Of a stretch of DNA of 64,000 nt, positions 28,203-37,737 are shown piece by piece. Below the pieces are notes generated by a model that saw only the letters and a program-made list of their open reading frames with translations, had not been told where the DNA came from and did no database searches. Source of the DNA: Bacillus coahuilensis m4-4 (GTDB taxonomy: Bacteria > Bacillota > Bacilli > Bacillales > Bacillaceae_K); the NCBI RefSeq assembly GCF_000171615.1, contig NZ_ABFU01000037.3:27975-91974 (forward strand), read 5' to 3'. How positions within the stretch are numbered: position 1 is the first letter of the stretch; every line of letters begins with the position of its first letter. The translations under genes were made by a program, and so were the position numbers.

Positions 28203-28785
28203 ATGAATTTTTTATTCCTTTGCAAGGGGTGTAGTCAAAGTTGTACTATCTCCAATTTATCCAGTGAAAGTGATTGGACACGAGCATTTCCCGAAAACGG
28301 AAGGCGTTCTTCTTTGTAGTAACCATATTGATAATTTAGATCCTCCAATTGTAGGTATTACTGCACCAAGACCTGTATCATTTATGGCAAAAGAAGAATT
28401 GTTTAATGTTCCTATTTTAGGAAATGTCGTAAAAAGACTTAAAGCATTTCCCGTTAAAAGAGGTATGAGTGACCGAGAAGCATTAAGGGTGGGCTTAAAG
28501 CTATTAAAAAATGGTGAGGTTTTAGGTTTGTTTCCAGAGGGAACAAGAAGCAAAGATGGTAGTCTCGGTAAAGGTCTAGCTGGAGCAGGTTTCTTTGCAT
28601 TAAGGTCAAATGCGGCAGTTGTTCCTTGTGCCATCATCGGTCCATATAAACCTTTTAAGAGGCTAACTGTTGTCTACGGTAAACCAATTGACATGGACTC
28701 TCTTAGAGAACAAAAAGCTTCCGCTGAAGATGCTACTGAAGTTATTATGAATAGCATCAAAGAGCTTATTGACCACCATTCCTGA
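28203..28785 (+). CDS. PlsC-like 1-acyl-glycerol-3-phosphate acyltransferase (frameshifted in this sequence)
   Basis: The ATG at 28203 directly follows the cmk stop. Removing one T from the six-T run at 28208-28213 gives MNFYSFARGVVKVVLSPIYP and then the frame ending at 28785, about 193 residues. Acyltransferase motifs: NHIDNLDP (His-x4-Asp) and FPEGTRSKDG. It probably acylates lysophosphatidate at the membrane. B. subtilis PlsC is at another locus and differs in sequence, so I leave the symbol blank. Confidence 0.82.
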
Positions 28786-28910
28786 ATGTGTCTCGCTTGA
28801 CAAATCTTTAGATTTATTAGAAGTTTATAGAAAGAATAAAAATAGTAAACAAGTGGCAATTATGCTCATTCAATATGATAAGCGTAGTCATGGATTAAGG
28901 AGGAGTACAT

Positions 28911-30046
28911 ATGTCTGAAGAAATGAACAATGTTGAAGTTTCAAGCTTTGAAGTTGGTGAAAAGGTGAAAGGAACTGTAACCAAGGTTGAAGAAAACAAG
29001 TACTTGTAGACGTTGAGGGTAGTAAGGTAGATGGTATTATTCCAATCAGTGAACTATCAAGTCTACATATTGAAAAAGCTTCTGACGCAGTCCAAGATGG
29101 TGATGTCTTAGAACTGATCGTCACAAAGGTTGAAGAAGAACTTTTAGTGTTATCTAAGCGTAAAGTAGATGCTGAAAAAGCATGGGAAGAGATGGAGCGC
29201 AGATATCAAGAAGGGGAAGTATTTGAAGCAGAGGTTAAAGACGTAGTGAAAGGCGGTTTAGTGGTAGACCTTGGAGTAAGAGGTTTCGTACCAGCTTCAC
29301 TGGTAGAAGATTACTACGTAGAAGATTTCTCTGACTATAAAAATACATCATTAACATTTAAAATTGTTGAATTGGATCAAGAGAAAAATCGCTTAATCCT
29401 TTCTCATCGTGCCGTTGTAGAGTCAGAAAAAGAACAAAAGAAAAAGCAGCTTCTAGAGTCCCTAAAGCAAGATCAAGTGCTAGAAGGCACAGTCCAACGA
29501 ATTACGGACTTTGGTGCATTCGTAGATATAGGTGGAGTTGATGGCCTTGTGCATATTTCTCAACTATCTCATGAACATGTTGAAAAACCTACTGATGTTG
29601 TGGCAGAAGGTCAAGCAGTGAAGGTTAAAGTCTTATCGGTTGACCGAGATAATGAGCGAATTTCTTTATCAATTAAAGAAACACTACCTGGACCTTGGAG
29701 TGAAATTGCTAATCGTGCTTCAAAAGGCTCTGTTCTAGAAGGAGAAGTTAAACGAATTGTATCATATGGTGCATTTATTGAACTTTTCCCAGGAGTTGAA
29801 GGGTTAGTTCATATTTCTCAATTATCCCATAAGCACGTTGGTACACCTCATGAGGTGTTACAAGAAGGTCAAAGCGTTAAGGTAAAAGTTCTTGATGTAA
29901 ACGAAGATGACCAACGCCTATCATTAAGTATTAAAGAATTAGAAGAAAAACCAGTTCAAGAAGTAGAAAAATATGAATTACCAGAGGAAAACAGTGGTTT
30001 TCAACTTGGTGAAATGATTGGTGACAAATTAAAAGATTTAAAATAA
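28911..30046 (+). CDS. ypfD: YpfD, ribosomal protein S1 homologue with four S1 domains (frameshifted in this sequence)
   Basis: AAGGAGGAG precedes ATG 28911. The four-A run at 28993-28996 lacks one base; restoring it ([17 protein letters not shown]) gives about 378 residues (B. subtilis YpfD 382). Four S1 RNA-binding repeats are seen, the last two almost identical in VHISQLSH and followed by VKVKVL. The C-terminus is acidic. B. subtilis S1 homologue is not essential. Position after cmk is conserved in Firmicutes. Confidence 0.88.
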
Positions 30047-30104
30047 TCACTTTGTTAATAGCTATATGTTTAACAGACTCAAAATGATAAAGATGGTGAT
30101 TTAG

Positions 30105-31163
30105 TTGTCGAGAGCACAGAGGAAAAAAGATCATATTGAACATGCGCTAAACATAGGTCAATCTGGTTTAACAGGTTTTTCTGATATTTCCTTTGTTCAC
30201 CAAAGCTTACCGAATACATCACTTGATGACATTAATATTCATACAAAAATAGGCGAACTTTTTATAAGTTCGCCTATTTACATCAATGCAATGACTGGTG
30301 GCGGAGGGGAACATACACTTCAAATTAATAGAAATCTGACAGAGGTTGCAAAACATGCTGGTATACCTATCGCTGTTGGCTCCCAGATGGCAGCAATAAA
30401 AGATGCGGAGGAAAAGAAAACCTTTGAGATTGTTAGAAAGTATAATCCTAATGGGATTGTTTTTGGTAATCTAGGCAGTGAAGCTACGGTTGATCAGGCA
30501 AAAGCCGCTGTCGATATGATTGAAGCCGATGCATTACAAATACATCTGAATGTATTACAGGAATTAACAATGCCAGAAGGGGATCGATCATTTGTCGGGG
30601 CTCTACATAGAATTGAAAACATTGTACAATCTATTGACGTACCTGTTATAGTGAAAGAAACAGGATATGGTATTAGTAAAGAAACAGCGGAATTATTGAG
30701 AGGTACAGGTATAAGCGCAATTGATGTTGGAGGTTTTGGTGGTACAAACTTTTCATCAATTGAAAATGCTAGAAGGAATAGAAGTCTTCCTTTCTTTGAG
30801 AACTGGGGGATTCCAACCGCTGCTTCGATAGTGGAAGCCGCCCAGCAAAGTATACCTGTATTATCTTCAGGTGGTATTAGAGATAGTGAAAGCATACTTA
30901 AATCATTGGTACTAGGTGCCAAAGCAGTAGGTTTATCAGGATTCTTCTTAAAAATTTTAATGGATGATGGGCAAACAGCTCTGTTAGAAGAAATTTCTTG
31001 TATGTTAGATGAACTAAAAATGATGATGTGTGCACTAGGTGCAAATCAAGTTCAAGAATTACAACAGGTACCTATCGTGATAAGTGGAAGCACGTACCAC
31101 TGGCTCAAAGTAAGAGGCTTATCTCCAGAGCAATATAGTACTAGAATACCTCCAAGACATTAA
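30105..31163 (+). CDS. fni: Fni, type 2 isopentenyl-diphosphate isomerase
   Basis: 352 residues from a TTG at 30105 with a weak ribosome site. The N-terminal RAQRKKDHIEHAL, the INAMTGGGG segment, the HLNVLQE motif and the FMN phosphate site SSGGIRD are those of FMN-dependent Idi-2. It interconverts IPP and DMAPP for isoprenoids, feeding among others HepS/HepT at 41-44 kb. Terminator follows. Confidence 0.95.
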   Translation: MSRAQRKKDHIEHALNIGQSGLTGFSDISFVHQSLPNTSLDDINIHTKIGELFISSPIYINAMTGGGGEHTLQINRNLTEVAKHAGIPIAVGSQMAAIKDAEEKKTFEIVRKYNPNGIVFGNLGSEATVDQAKAAVDMIEADALQIHLNVLQELTMPEGDRSFVGALHRIENIVQSIDVPVIVKETGYGISKETAELLRGTGISAIDVGGFGGTNFSSIENARRNRSLPFFENWGIPTAASIVEAAQQSIPVLSSGGIRDSESILKSLVLGAKAVGLSGFFLKILMDDGQTALLEEISCMLDELKMMMCALGANQVQELQQVPIVISGSTYHWLKVRGLSPEQYSTRIPPRH

Positions 31164-31166
31164 AGT

Positions 31167-31195
31167 AAGCTGGTAATGATACCAGCTTTTTTTTG
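31167..31195 (+). terminator. Terminator after fni
   Basis: AAGCTGGTA (31167-31175) pairs with TACCAGCTT (31180-31188) around four bases, followed by a T8 tract. Confidence 0.9.
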
Positions 31196-31211
31196 TTTGC
31201 AATGGTTCTAA

Positions 31212-31340
31212 TTATCCTCTTTGATGATCTCTAGCCTCGTCAGGTGTATCTAACTTAGTCGCACCAGGATATTTTAATGACTGGTCCCGGTCAGATTCAA
31301 CCTTCCCCTTTAACTTTTTCTCTTGTCTATCTTTACCCAT
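31212..31340 (-). CDS. ypzI: YpzI, small conserved protein
   Basis: A 42-codon minus-strand gene: the ATG at 31340 is preceded by GTAGGAGGTGG. The product is highly charged (MGKDRQEKKL...VESDRDQSLKY...) and matches the YpzI family in start, length and locus near yphA. Function unknown; short hydrophilic sequence suggests a cytoplasmic or spore protein. Confidence 0.75.
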   Translation of the reverse strand: MGKDRQEKKLKGKVESDRDQSLKYPGATKLDTPDEARDHQRG

Positions 31341-31442
31341 CTTTCAACCACCTCCTACTAATTAATTTGCTCGTATCTTAATTTCTCATTCTTGAATGTT
31401 TTTCTTTCTTTTATCCTATAATGAGCGTAGGGAGGGAGTTTT

Positions 31443-32058
31443 GTGAACGGTTATTATTTTTTGTTTGTTGCTGGGCACTTTTTTATTTATTCCACGTTTC
31501 TTATGGAAAAGCAGTCATCTCACCGAGTAGGACTAGCTTTGAGTTCGCTTATTGCCATCATTGTATCTCCATTTTATATATATATTGGCAGTATCCAAAT
31601 TTCATGGTCTTCTTTTATGATTCTGTTTTATTTTCTTTTTCGCTTGCAAGAAATGTACTTAAAAGAAAAACTATATATTTTAATAACATCTATTGGATTG
31701 AGTATGCTATATAGTGGGTTACATCTTATCGAGTTATACGACCCAGTTATGATCATGATTAATCGTGACTTATTTTATTATTTTTGTTTGTGTTTGTTAT
31801 GGACTTATATTATTTTCCATAAGTGAATGGGCTTCTTGTTTATGTACATTATATATTGGTTCCTTTATTGGAGAAGTAGTGATTTACTACGTTTTAAACT
31901 CTTTAGGTTTTCAATATGTGGTAGCTGACATGAGCTACTTAGATATCTTCTCAGTTTGTTTAATCCTACTCGCCTCCACAGGAAAGATAGCTGAAATCAT
32001 GAAAGAATTAACGCATCATATTTTAACGAACAAGGAGAATACAGCCTACTATGAATGA
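31443..32058 (+). CDS. yphA: YphA, multi-span membrane protein (frameshifted in this sequence)
   Basis: A GTG at 31443 opens a hydrophobic frame that ends at 31826. A second frame, one base over, carries on through FSISEWASCLCTLYIGSFIGE to 32058. Removing one base near 31780-31800, where T runs occur, gives about 204 residues with six or so membrane segments, matching B. subtilis YphA (199). It overlaps yphB by a few bases. Function unknown. Confidence 0.7.
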
Positions 32059-32946
32059 GTACACATATCCCATTATTTTTGGTGTTGTAGTTGGAACGTT
32101 AACAAGAATGTATATGCTGCGAACGGATTATAGACAATATCCAACGTACCTACATGGGAAAATTATCCATCTTGCGTTAGGTTTCATCGCAGCCGGGCTA
32201 GGAACCGTAGCAGTTCCATCCATTATGGAGGAGGAATTTACGGCCATTACTTTTCTAACTCTTGCTGCATCACAGTTTAGAGAGGTTAGAAATATGGAAA
32301 GAGGTACGCTTGGTGCACTCGATGAGTTTGAACTTGTTCCAAGGGGAACTACATATATTGAAGGGATTGCCATCGCTTTTGAAAGTCGAAACTATTTGGT
32401 TATCCTCACTTCCTTTTTAACAACGTTAGCGTATATATTATTTAGCGCAATCGGAGCGGTTGTGGTAGGAATTCTTTCATTAGTCATTTCAAGAAAGCTT
32501 ATGAGTGGAGGAAGACTTGGTGACATCGTAGACGTAGAGTATATTGAGCCCACATTTGAAGGGGCTGGGTTATATGTAGATAATATTTATATTATGAATA
32601 TAGGTTTACATGCTCGACAAGAAGAGGTATTACGATACGGAATGGGATTTATTCTTAAACCGAAGAACTTTAATTCTCGCTCGACCATCGCCAACTTAGG
32701 TCAAAGACAAGCGATCCTTCATGATGTTTCTACAGCACTTGGGGTTTACAGAGATTCGGGAACACCAGCTCTAGTACCATTAGCAAAAAGAGATTTAGAT
32801 GACGGTAGAGTAGGGGTGTTTGTATTACCACAAGAAAAAACATTGAGAAAGCAATAGAGATCATTAAGAATGTACCCACACTAGAAAATGCGATTCGAAT
32901 GCCAAGTGAAAGAAAGTCTATTGAGAAAGGAAGCGATCTTTCATGA
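32051..32946 (+). CDS. yphB: YphB, YIEGIA-family membrane protein (frameshifted in this sequence)
   Basis: Contains the family signature TTYIEGIAIAFESRNYL near residue 100, with membrane segments around 35-55 and 112-145. The frame closes at 32857 because a six-A run at 32835-32840 is one A short. With it restored the protein continues EKNIEKAIEIIKNVPTLENAI to a TGA at 32944-32946, about 298 residues. The TGA overlaps the next ATG. Related to a protein linked to spore envelope formation in B. subtilis, which is knowledge of the family, not seen here. Confidence 0.75.
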
Positions 32947-33128
32947 CGCTAGACAAATACATATTAGCTGCCATTACAACGAATAAAGAAAAAGTACCTA
33001 GTGGAACCTGTGTGTTTTATTGTGAATCCGATGAAGAACTTCAATCTATTTCAGCGAATTTAGAAGCCATTTTAGACGGTATTGCCCATCGATTAACGAA
33101 GGAGCTCTATATAATTGTCAAGCATTAA
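32943..33128 (+). CDS. Small partner of the YIEGIA protein
   Basis: 61 residues, ATG overlapping the yphB stop by ATGA, so the two are translationally coupled. The sequence (LDKYILAAITTNKEKVPSGTCVFYCES...) fits the small family described as a capping subunit that accompanies YIEGIA proteins. No membrane segment; probably a cytoplasmic binding partner. Confidence 0.7.
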   Translation: MTLDKYILAAITTNKEKVPSGTCVFYCESDEELQSISANLEAILDGIAHRLTKELYIIVKH

Positions 33129-33179
33129 TGATGAATCTCCATTGCTAGTTTTCACTTTACTTGGTAAAATAACGTAGGC

Positions 33180-33205
33180 AACCCTTCAGAAAGAAGGGTT
33201 TTCAT
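33180..33205 (+). terminator. Hairpin after the YIEGIA pair
   Basis: AACCCTT (33180-33186) pairs with AAGGGTT (33194-33200), then TTCATATTT. Modest stem and tract. Confidence 0.6.
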
Positions 33206-33316
33206 ATTTAAAAATGTGTAAAGTAAAAAGTTCTATTGAGTAGCGATTTATAGAAACAGTCAAACTGATCATATAAGCGTATCGTAATAGAGTAATGAAG
33301 AGAGGGTGTTTAAGGA

Positions 33317-34626
33317 ATGGCTAAACCCGTCATTGCCATAGTAGGTCGTCCAAATGTAGGAAAGTCTACCATTTTTAATCGAATTGTAGGAGAGAGAATC
33401 TCCATTGTTGAGGATGTTCCAGGAGTAACAAGAGATCGGATTTATAGCTCAGGAGAGTGGCTAAATCATGAGTTTAATATTATCGATACGGGTGGTATCG
33501 AGATTGGTGACGAACCATTTTTAGAACAAATTCGTCAACAAGCTGAAATTGCAATTGATGAAGCAGATGTTATTATCTTTATGACGAATGGTCGTGAAGG
33601 AGTTACCGCTGCCGATGAGCAGGTAGCTAAAATACTGTATAAAACGAAAAAACCAGTCGTACTAGCTGTTAATAAAGTAGATAATCCTGAAATGAGAGAA
33701 CTAACATATGACTTTTATTCTCTAGGGTTTGGAGAACCCTTTCCTATTTCAGGTTCGCACGGTATTGGGCTAGGTGATCTACTGGATGCAGCAGCTGAAC
33801 ACTTCCCTAAAGGTCAAGATCGTGATTACGGGGATGAAGTGATTAAATTCTCATTAATTGGGCGACCAAATGTAGGAAAATCCTCATTAGTTAATGCTAT
33901 ACTTGGGGAAGATCGAGTCATTGTTAGTGATATAGAAGGAACGACTAGAGATGCAATCGATTCTATATTTACATTCAATGGTTCTCCGTATGTAATTATT
34001 GATACAGCTGGTATAAGAAAAGAGGGAAAGTATACGAAACAACTGAGAAATATAGTGTGCTTCGTGCTTTACGAGCAATTGAACGTTCTGACGTTGTATT
34101 GGTAACGATTAACGGAGAAGAGGGTATCAGAGAGCAAGATAAAAAAATTGCTGGTTATGCCCATGATGCAGGGAGAGCCATAATTATTGTCGTGAACAAA
34201 TGGGACGCTGTGGAAAAAGATGAAAAAACCATGAAAGATTTTGAAGAAAAAATTCGTGAAAACTTCCAATTCCTTGATTATGCTCCTATTGTGTACTTAT
34301 CTGCCTTAACAAAAAAGAGAATTCATACATTGATGCCAGTGATTAACCAAGCTAGTGAAAATCATGCGCTCCGCGTCCAGTCTAGTATATTAAACGAAGT
34401 TATTACCGATGCAGTGGCAATGAATCCAGCACCAACAGATAAAGGGAAACGATTACGTATCTATTATGCAACCCAAGTTTCCGTTAAACCACCAACCTTT
34501 GTTGTATTCGTAAATGAGCCTGAATTAATGCATTTCTCTTACGAAAGATTCTTGCAAAATAGATTACGTGAAGCATTTGGTTTTGAAGGTACTCCTATTA
34601 GAATATTAACGAGAGCTAGAAAATAA
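33317..34626 (+). CDS. der: Der (EngA), double-Era GTPase of 50S ribosome assembly (frameshifted in this sequence)
   Basis: Two consecutive GTPase domains, each with GRPNVGKS (near residues 10 and 182), followed by a KH-like C-terminal domain. The frame breaks where GEGKxYETTEK is expected: an A is missing at 34027-34029. Repair gives 436 residues, exactly the B. subtilis length. Der is essential for 50S maturation, so this break is almost certainly a sequencing error. Confidence 0.93.
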
Positions 34627-34646
34627 TTAAGTATGGGGGGACAAAT

Positions 34647-35695
34647 ATGAACTCCACGAAAGATATTACGATACTAGGTGCAGGAAGTTGGGGGACTGCT
34701 CTTGCCCTTGTACTAGGGGACAATGGTCATAGGGTGAGATTGTGGGGCCATAATGCTCAACATATGGATTCGATCCGTTCGGATAAACGCAATCAAAAAT
34801 ACCTTCCCGAAATTGAACTTCCTGACAGCATAGAGCCAACGTCGGATTTAAGTTGGGCAATCAGTGGTGTTGAACACATCGTCATCGCAGTTCCAACAAA
34901 GGCAATACGTGAAGTATTACAAAAAGTGCTGCCCCTTTTAAATAGAGACGTGATTGTAACTCATGTTAGCAAAGGAATTGAGCCAGATACTCATCTTAGA
35001 ATCTCTGAAATTATAGAAGAAGAGTTAATAACACCGTTTTAAAAGGAGTTGTTGTCCTATCTGGACCAAGCCATGCTGAAGAGGTAGGTTTAAGACATCC
35101 AACTACTGTTACGGTTTCTTCTAAGGATCTTACAATTGCTGAGGAAGTACAAGATCTTTTTATGAACTCTTATTTTAGAGTCTATACAAATGCTGATGTC
35201 ATAGGTGTAGAAATAGGTGGAGCATTAAAGAATATTATCGCACTTGCTGCAGGAATTACAGATGGATTAGGGTATGGTGATAATGCAAAGGCAGCATTAA
35301 TTACCCGAGGTCTAGCTGAAATTGCTCGAATAGGTACGAAAATGGGGGCAAACCCTTTAACATTCTCAGGTCTTACAGGTATAGGCGATTTAATTGTAAC
35401 TTGTACTAGCGTACATTCCCGAAATTGGAGGGCAGGGAATATGCTAGGTAAAGGTTTATCCATTGAGGAAGTTCTAGACAAGATGGGAATGGTTGTAGAA
35501 GGAATTAGGACGACTAAAGCGGCGTATCAATTATGTGAGAAATACGAGGTGGATATGCCTATTACAACTGTACTTTACCACGTTTTATTTGATGGTGTGA
35601 GTGCCAAAGAAGGCGTTGATCAACTTATGGGTCGGATGAAGAAGCATGAAATGGAAGAATTATTCAATGTTCTTGATCAGAAACTAGAAAATTAG
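34647..35695 (+). CDS. gpsA: GpsA, NAD(P)-dependent glycerol-3-phosphate dehydrogenase (frameshifted in this sequence)
   Basis: The NAD(P) motif [10 protein letters not shown] is at residues 10-19. Catalytic and substrate segments [21 protein letters not shown] and GDLIVTC are present. One A is missing near 35027-35028; with it the first frame joins [17 protein letters not shown] and gives about 349 residues (B. subtilis 345). It makes sn-glycerol-3-phosphate for phospholipids and is normally essential. Confidence 0.92.
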
Positions 35696-35789
35696 GCAGA
35701 TGAAGTAGACATCATTTGTTTTCATCACATATACTACCACGAATACAATACAGTAATGCCGTGGATGGGTAGGATTGTATCGTTGAATT

Positions 35790-35828
35790 GAACCAAAGGA
35801 TAAGCCCCTATCCTTTGGTTCTTTTTAT
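35790..35828 (+). terminator. Terminator after gpsA
   Basis: GAACCAAAGGATA pairs with TATCCTTTGGTTC around AGCCCC, followed by TTTTT. Confidence 0.9.
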
Positions 35829-35852
35829 GGCTGTCTTCTAAAAGAGTGTTGT

Positions 35853-35890
35853 AGTGGAACGAGTAAACAAAAGTAATTAGGATTTTTGAA
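35853..35890. repeat. Short intergenic repeat, copy 1
   Basis: AGTGGAAC followed by GTA, ACAAAAG, AGGATT and TTT(T)TGAA recurs with the same order and spacing at 39298-39341. Neither copy is in a gene. Probably the edge of the repeat elements that follow. Confidence 0.4.
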
Positions 35891-35934
35891 GCGAATAGTG
35901 CATGGCTTCAGCGGAATTAAAGGGACAGAGAAAA

Positions 35935-36040
35935 GTGTAAGCGGCTCGTTCAGACCCGATTGGCGTAGAGGGGGCATCCAGAAAGGCGTTCTTTGCCTTT
36001 TTGGAGGTCACGGCTACGACTAGAGGGTTTAGCCGCTAAA
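35935..36040. repeat. GC-rich palindromic intergenic repeat element
   Basis: AGCGGCT (35940-35946) and AGCCGCT (36031-36037) form outer arms; AAAGGC/GCCTTT (35982-35987, 35995-36000) an inner hairpin. It stands out by higher GC from the AT-rich surroundings. It is like the long palindromic repeats common between genes in Bacillaceae genomes. Confidence 0.6.
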
Positions 36041-36043
36041 ACT

Positions 36044-36187
36044 GGACAGGTGAGAACCTGCAGGAGCGATAGCGACGTGGACTCTGAATAAACATCTTTA
36101 AAATTACACCTCAGGCAGTAAAACCGTCAGCATTTTCAAAGAGGCTCACCGCCAGTAGGAACTCGAGTGCCATTCGCGGAGATCAAC
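36044..36187. repeat. Second GC-rich repeat element, interrupted
   Basis: GGTGAG (36049-36054) and CTCACC (36145-36150) form arms. The left part (AACCTGCAGGAGCG, then GTGGACT) and the right part (CACCGCC...GAGATCAACC) match a widespread Bacillaceae intergenic repeat, and the left part matches the element at 21999-22165. An AT-rich stretch of about 50 bases (36088-36140) interrupts it. Confidence 0.55.
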
Positions 36188-36616
36188 CGAATATATTGGA
36201 AATTAGCACCAAAATTTTCGAAAGTATCCTTTTATAGTCCGTGTTGAATATTTTTGTAATATAATCTTTTTTAGAGCATTTATACGCCATGTGTAAATAG
36301 CGTTTGATGGAAAAGTAGAAGCACCACCCTAGCAGGATAGCACTCCTTCCTAGGTATAAAGCTAGATAATAAAGTTTAGAGGTCATTTAGCTTGATTGAC
36401 CATAGATAATCTTCCTACTATCTTCAGCACACTAGAATCATACGTAGCATTTTCAGGGAAGATGTTCGAATCACTCTTAGATTGCGAAGACATATTGCAG
36501 AAAACATCAGGGTACACAAAAAAGCCTATTAAAAAAATGTGGGAATAGGTTGAGTCCTTTCAAGTCTATTAAAATATGATATAATACTTGACGAATAATT
36601 AGGAGGAGGAAATTTT
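36188..36616. other. Gene-free stretch before yphE
   Basis: About 430 bases in which I see no convincing gene. A 67-codon minus-strand frame has no ribosome site or recognisable family. The last 60 bases should hold the yphE promoter; GGAGGAGG lies just before its ATG. Confidence 0.5.
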
Positions 36617-36817
36617 ATGTCTTCAATGATGAAAATGTGGATTTCATTTGCTTCAATGGGATTCATGTTTGTTTCAATATTAATTATCTTTTTGAGTCGT
36701 TATAAACTGAATAATAAAATCCTTAAATTTACTACTGCTCTCATTGCTTATTTATTGATGATTAGCGGTGGTTTAATGATGATTTATATCGTGTTTAGTG
36801 GTCCAACAGGTGTATAG
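36617..36817 (+). CDS. yphE: YphE, DUF2768 small membrane protein
   Basis: 66 residues with two membrane segments (about 5-25 and 37-60), ATG behind AGGAGGAGG. Length, topology and the gpsA-yphE-yphF order match B. subtilis YphE. Function unknown; the family is confined to spore formers. Confidence 0.85.
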   Translation: MSSMMKMWISFASMGFMFVSILIIFLSRYKLNNKILKFTTALIAYLLMISGGLMMIYIVFSGPTGV

Positions 36818-36844
36818 AACTAGTGACCATTTAGGAGGAAAAAT

Positions 36845-37549
36845 ATGAAGAAACTGCTTATTGCTCTTTTACTTTGTACTAGCACATTCTTAACTGGTTG
36901 CTTGTATCCAACAGGTGAACTTTCTCAAAATCAAGTAGCTTATGAAGATCAGATAATAGGGGTTCAAAACGCAGTGGATCAATTTCAAGATGCAGAAGCT
37001 GGATTGCTCCCAATTAAAACTAAAGATAATGATACGCCAATTTTTTTAAAGTACCAATTGACTTTAATAAAGTGGTTCCTCGTTTTCTCTCAGCAGCACC
37101 GGGTAATGCCTTTGAGCAAGGAGGCGTATTTCAATATGTATTAATACATGTAGAGGAGGACCCTACTGTCAAGATACTAGATGTACGTATTGCAGAAAAG
37201 ATAAGAGAAATTAAAATACGTATTCAAACAACGGGTTATCCACCTTTTAAAAAAATAATTAGTGGCAATGTGTATACTCTAGACTTTAAAGAATTAGGCT
37301 ATGAAGAAGATCCTTTTGTTGTAAGCCCATACACACAAAATAATCTACCTTTTGTGATTGACGGGACAGGTGAGATTTATGTTGACTATTCCTCAGACCT
37401 ATATTTAAAGCTACAAGAAGAAGTGAAAGATGTTCGACAAGGTGAGGATATTCGATCTATTCTATATGAGGACTCTTATTTTTGTCCCAGCCTTCTCTCT
37501 TCCTTATACGATAAATGAAAATAATGAACCTGTGTTTTTAATCCAATAG
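36845..37549 (+). CDS. yphF: YphF, lipoprotein (two frameshifts in this sequence)
   Basis: A lipobox LTGC at residues 16-19 marks a lipoprotein signal. One T is missing at 37058-37059 (restoring KYQFDFNKVVPRFLSAAPGNAF) and one T is extra in the run at 37479-37483. With both corrected, the end reads VPAFSLPYTINENNEPVFLIQ and stops at 37547-37549, about 234 residues, closely following YphF. Membrane-anchored, function unknown. Terminator follows. Confidence 0.8.
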
Positions 37550-37553
37550 TCAT

Positions 37554-37597
37554 ATCCCTTCTCTTACTAAATATATTGTAGGAGAAGGGATTTTTTG
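37554..37597 (+). terminator. Terminator after yphF
   Basis: ATCCCTTCTC (37554-37563) pairs perfectly with GAGAAGGGAT (37582-37591), followed by T6. Confidence 0.9.
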
Positions 37598-37647
37598 ATT
37601 TACATACCTTCTATTTCATAAAGTTATATGATTTTTAATTTGATAGG

Positions 37648-37677
37648 CATAAGCAAGTAGGACAACGTCATATGTAT
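37648..37677 (+). promoter_or_regulatory. Possible sigma-E promoter of spoIVA
   Basis: CATAAG (37648-37653) and CATATGTAT (37669-37677) are about 15 bases apart, resembling sigma-E sites. spoIVA is a known sigma-E gene. The TTG start is about 60 bases downstream. Confidence 0.45.
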
Positions 37678-37737
37678 AAAGTGTGAAGGCGATTATACGG
37701 ATGAAAGTCCTGATGTATAAAGATGGGAGGGAATCTC

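Noticed and set aside
36183-36386. 67-codon minus-strand frame between gpsA and yphE
   Set aside because: No ribosome site, no recognisable family, and it overlaps the edge of a repeat element.
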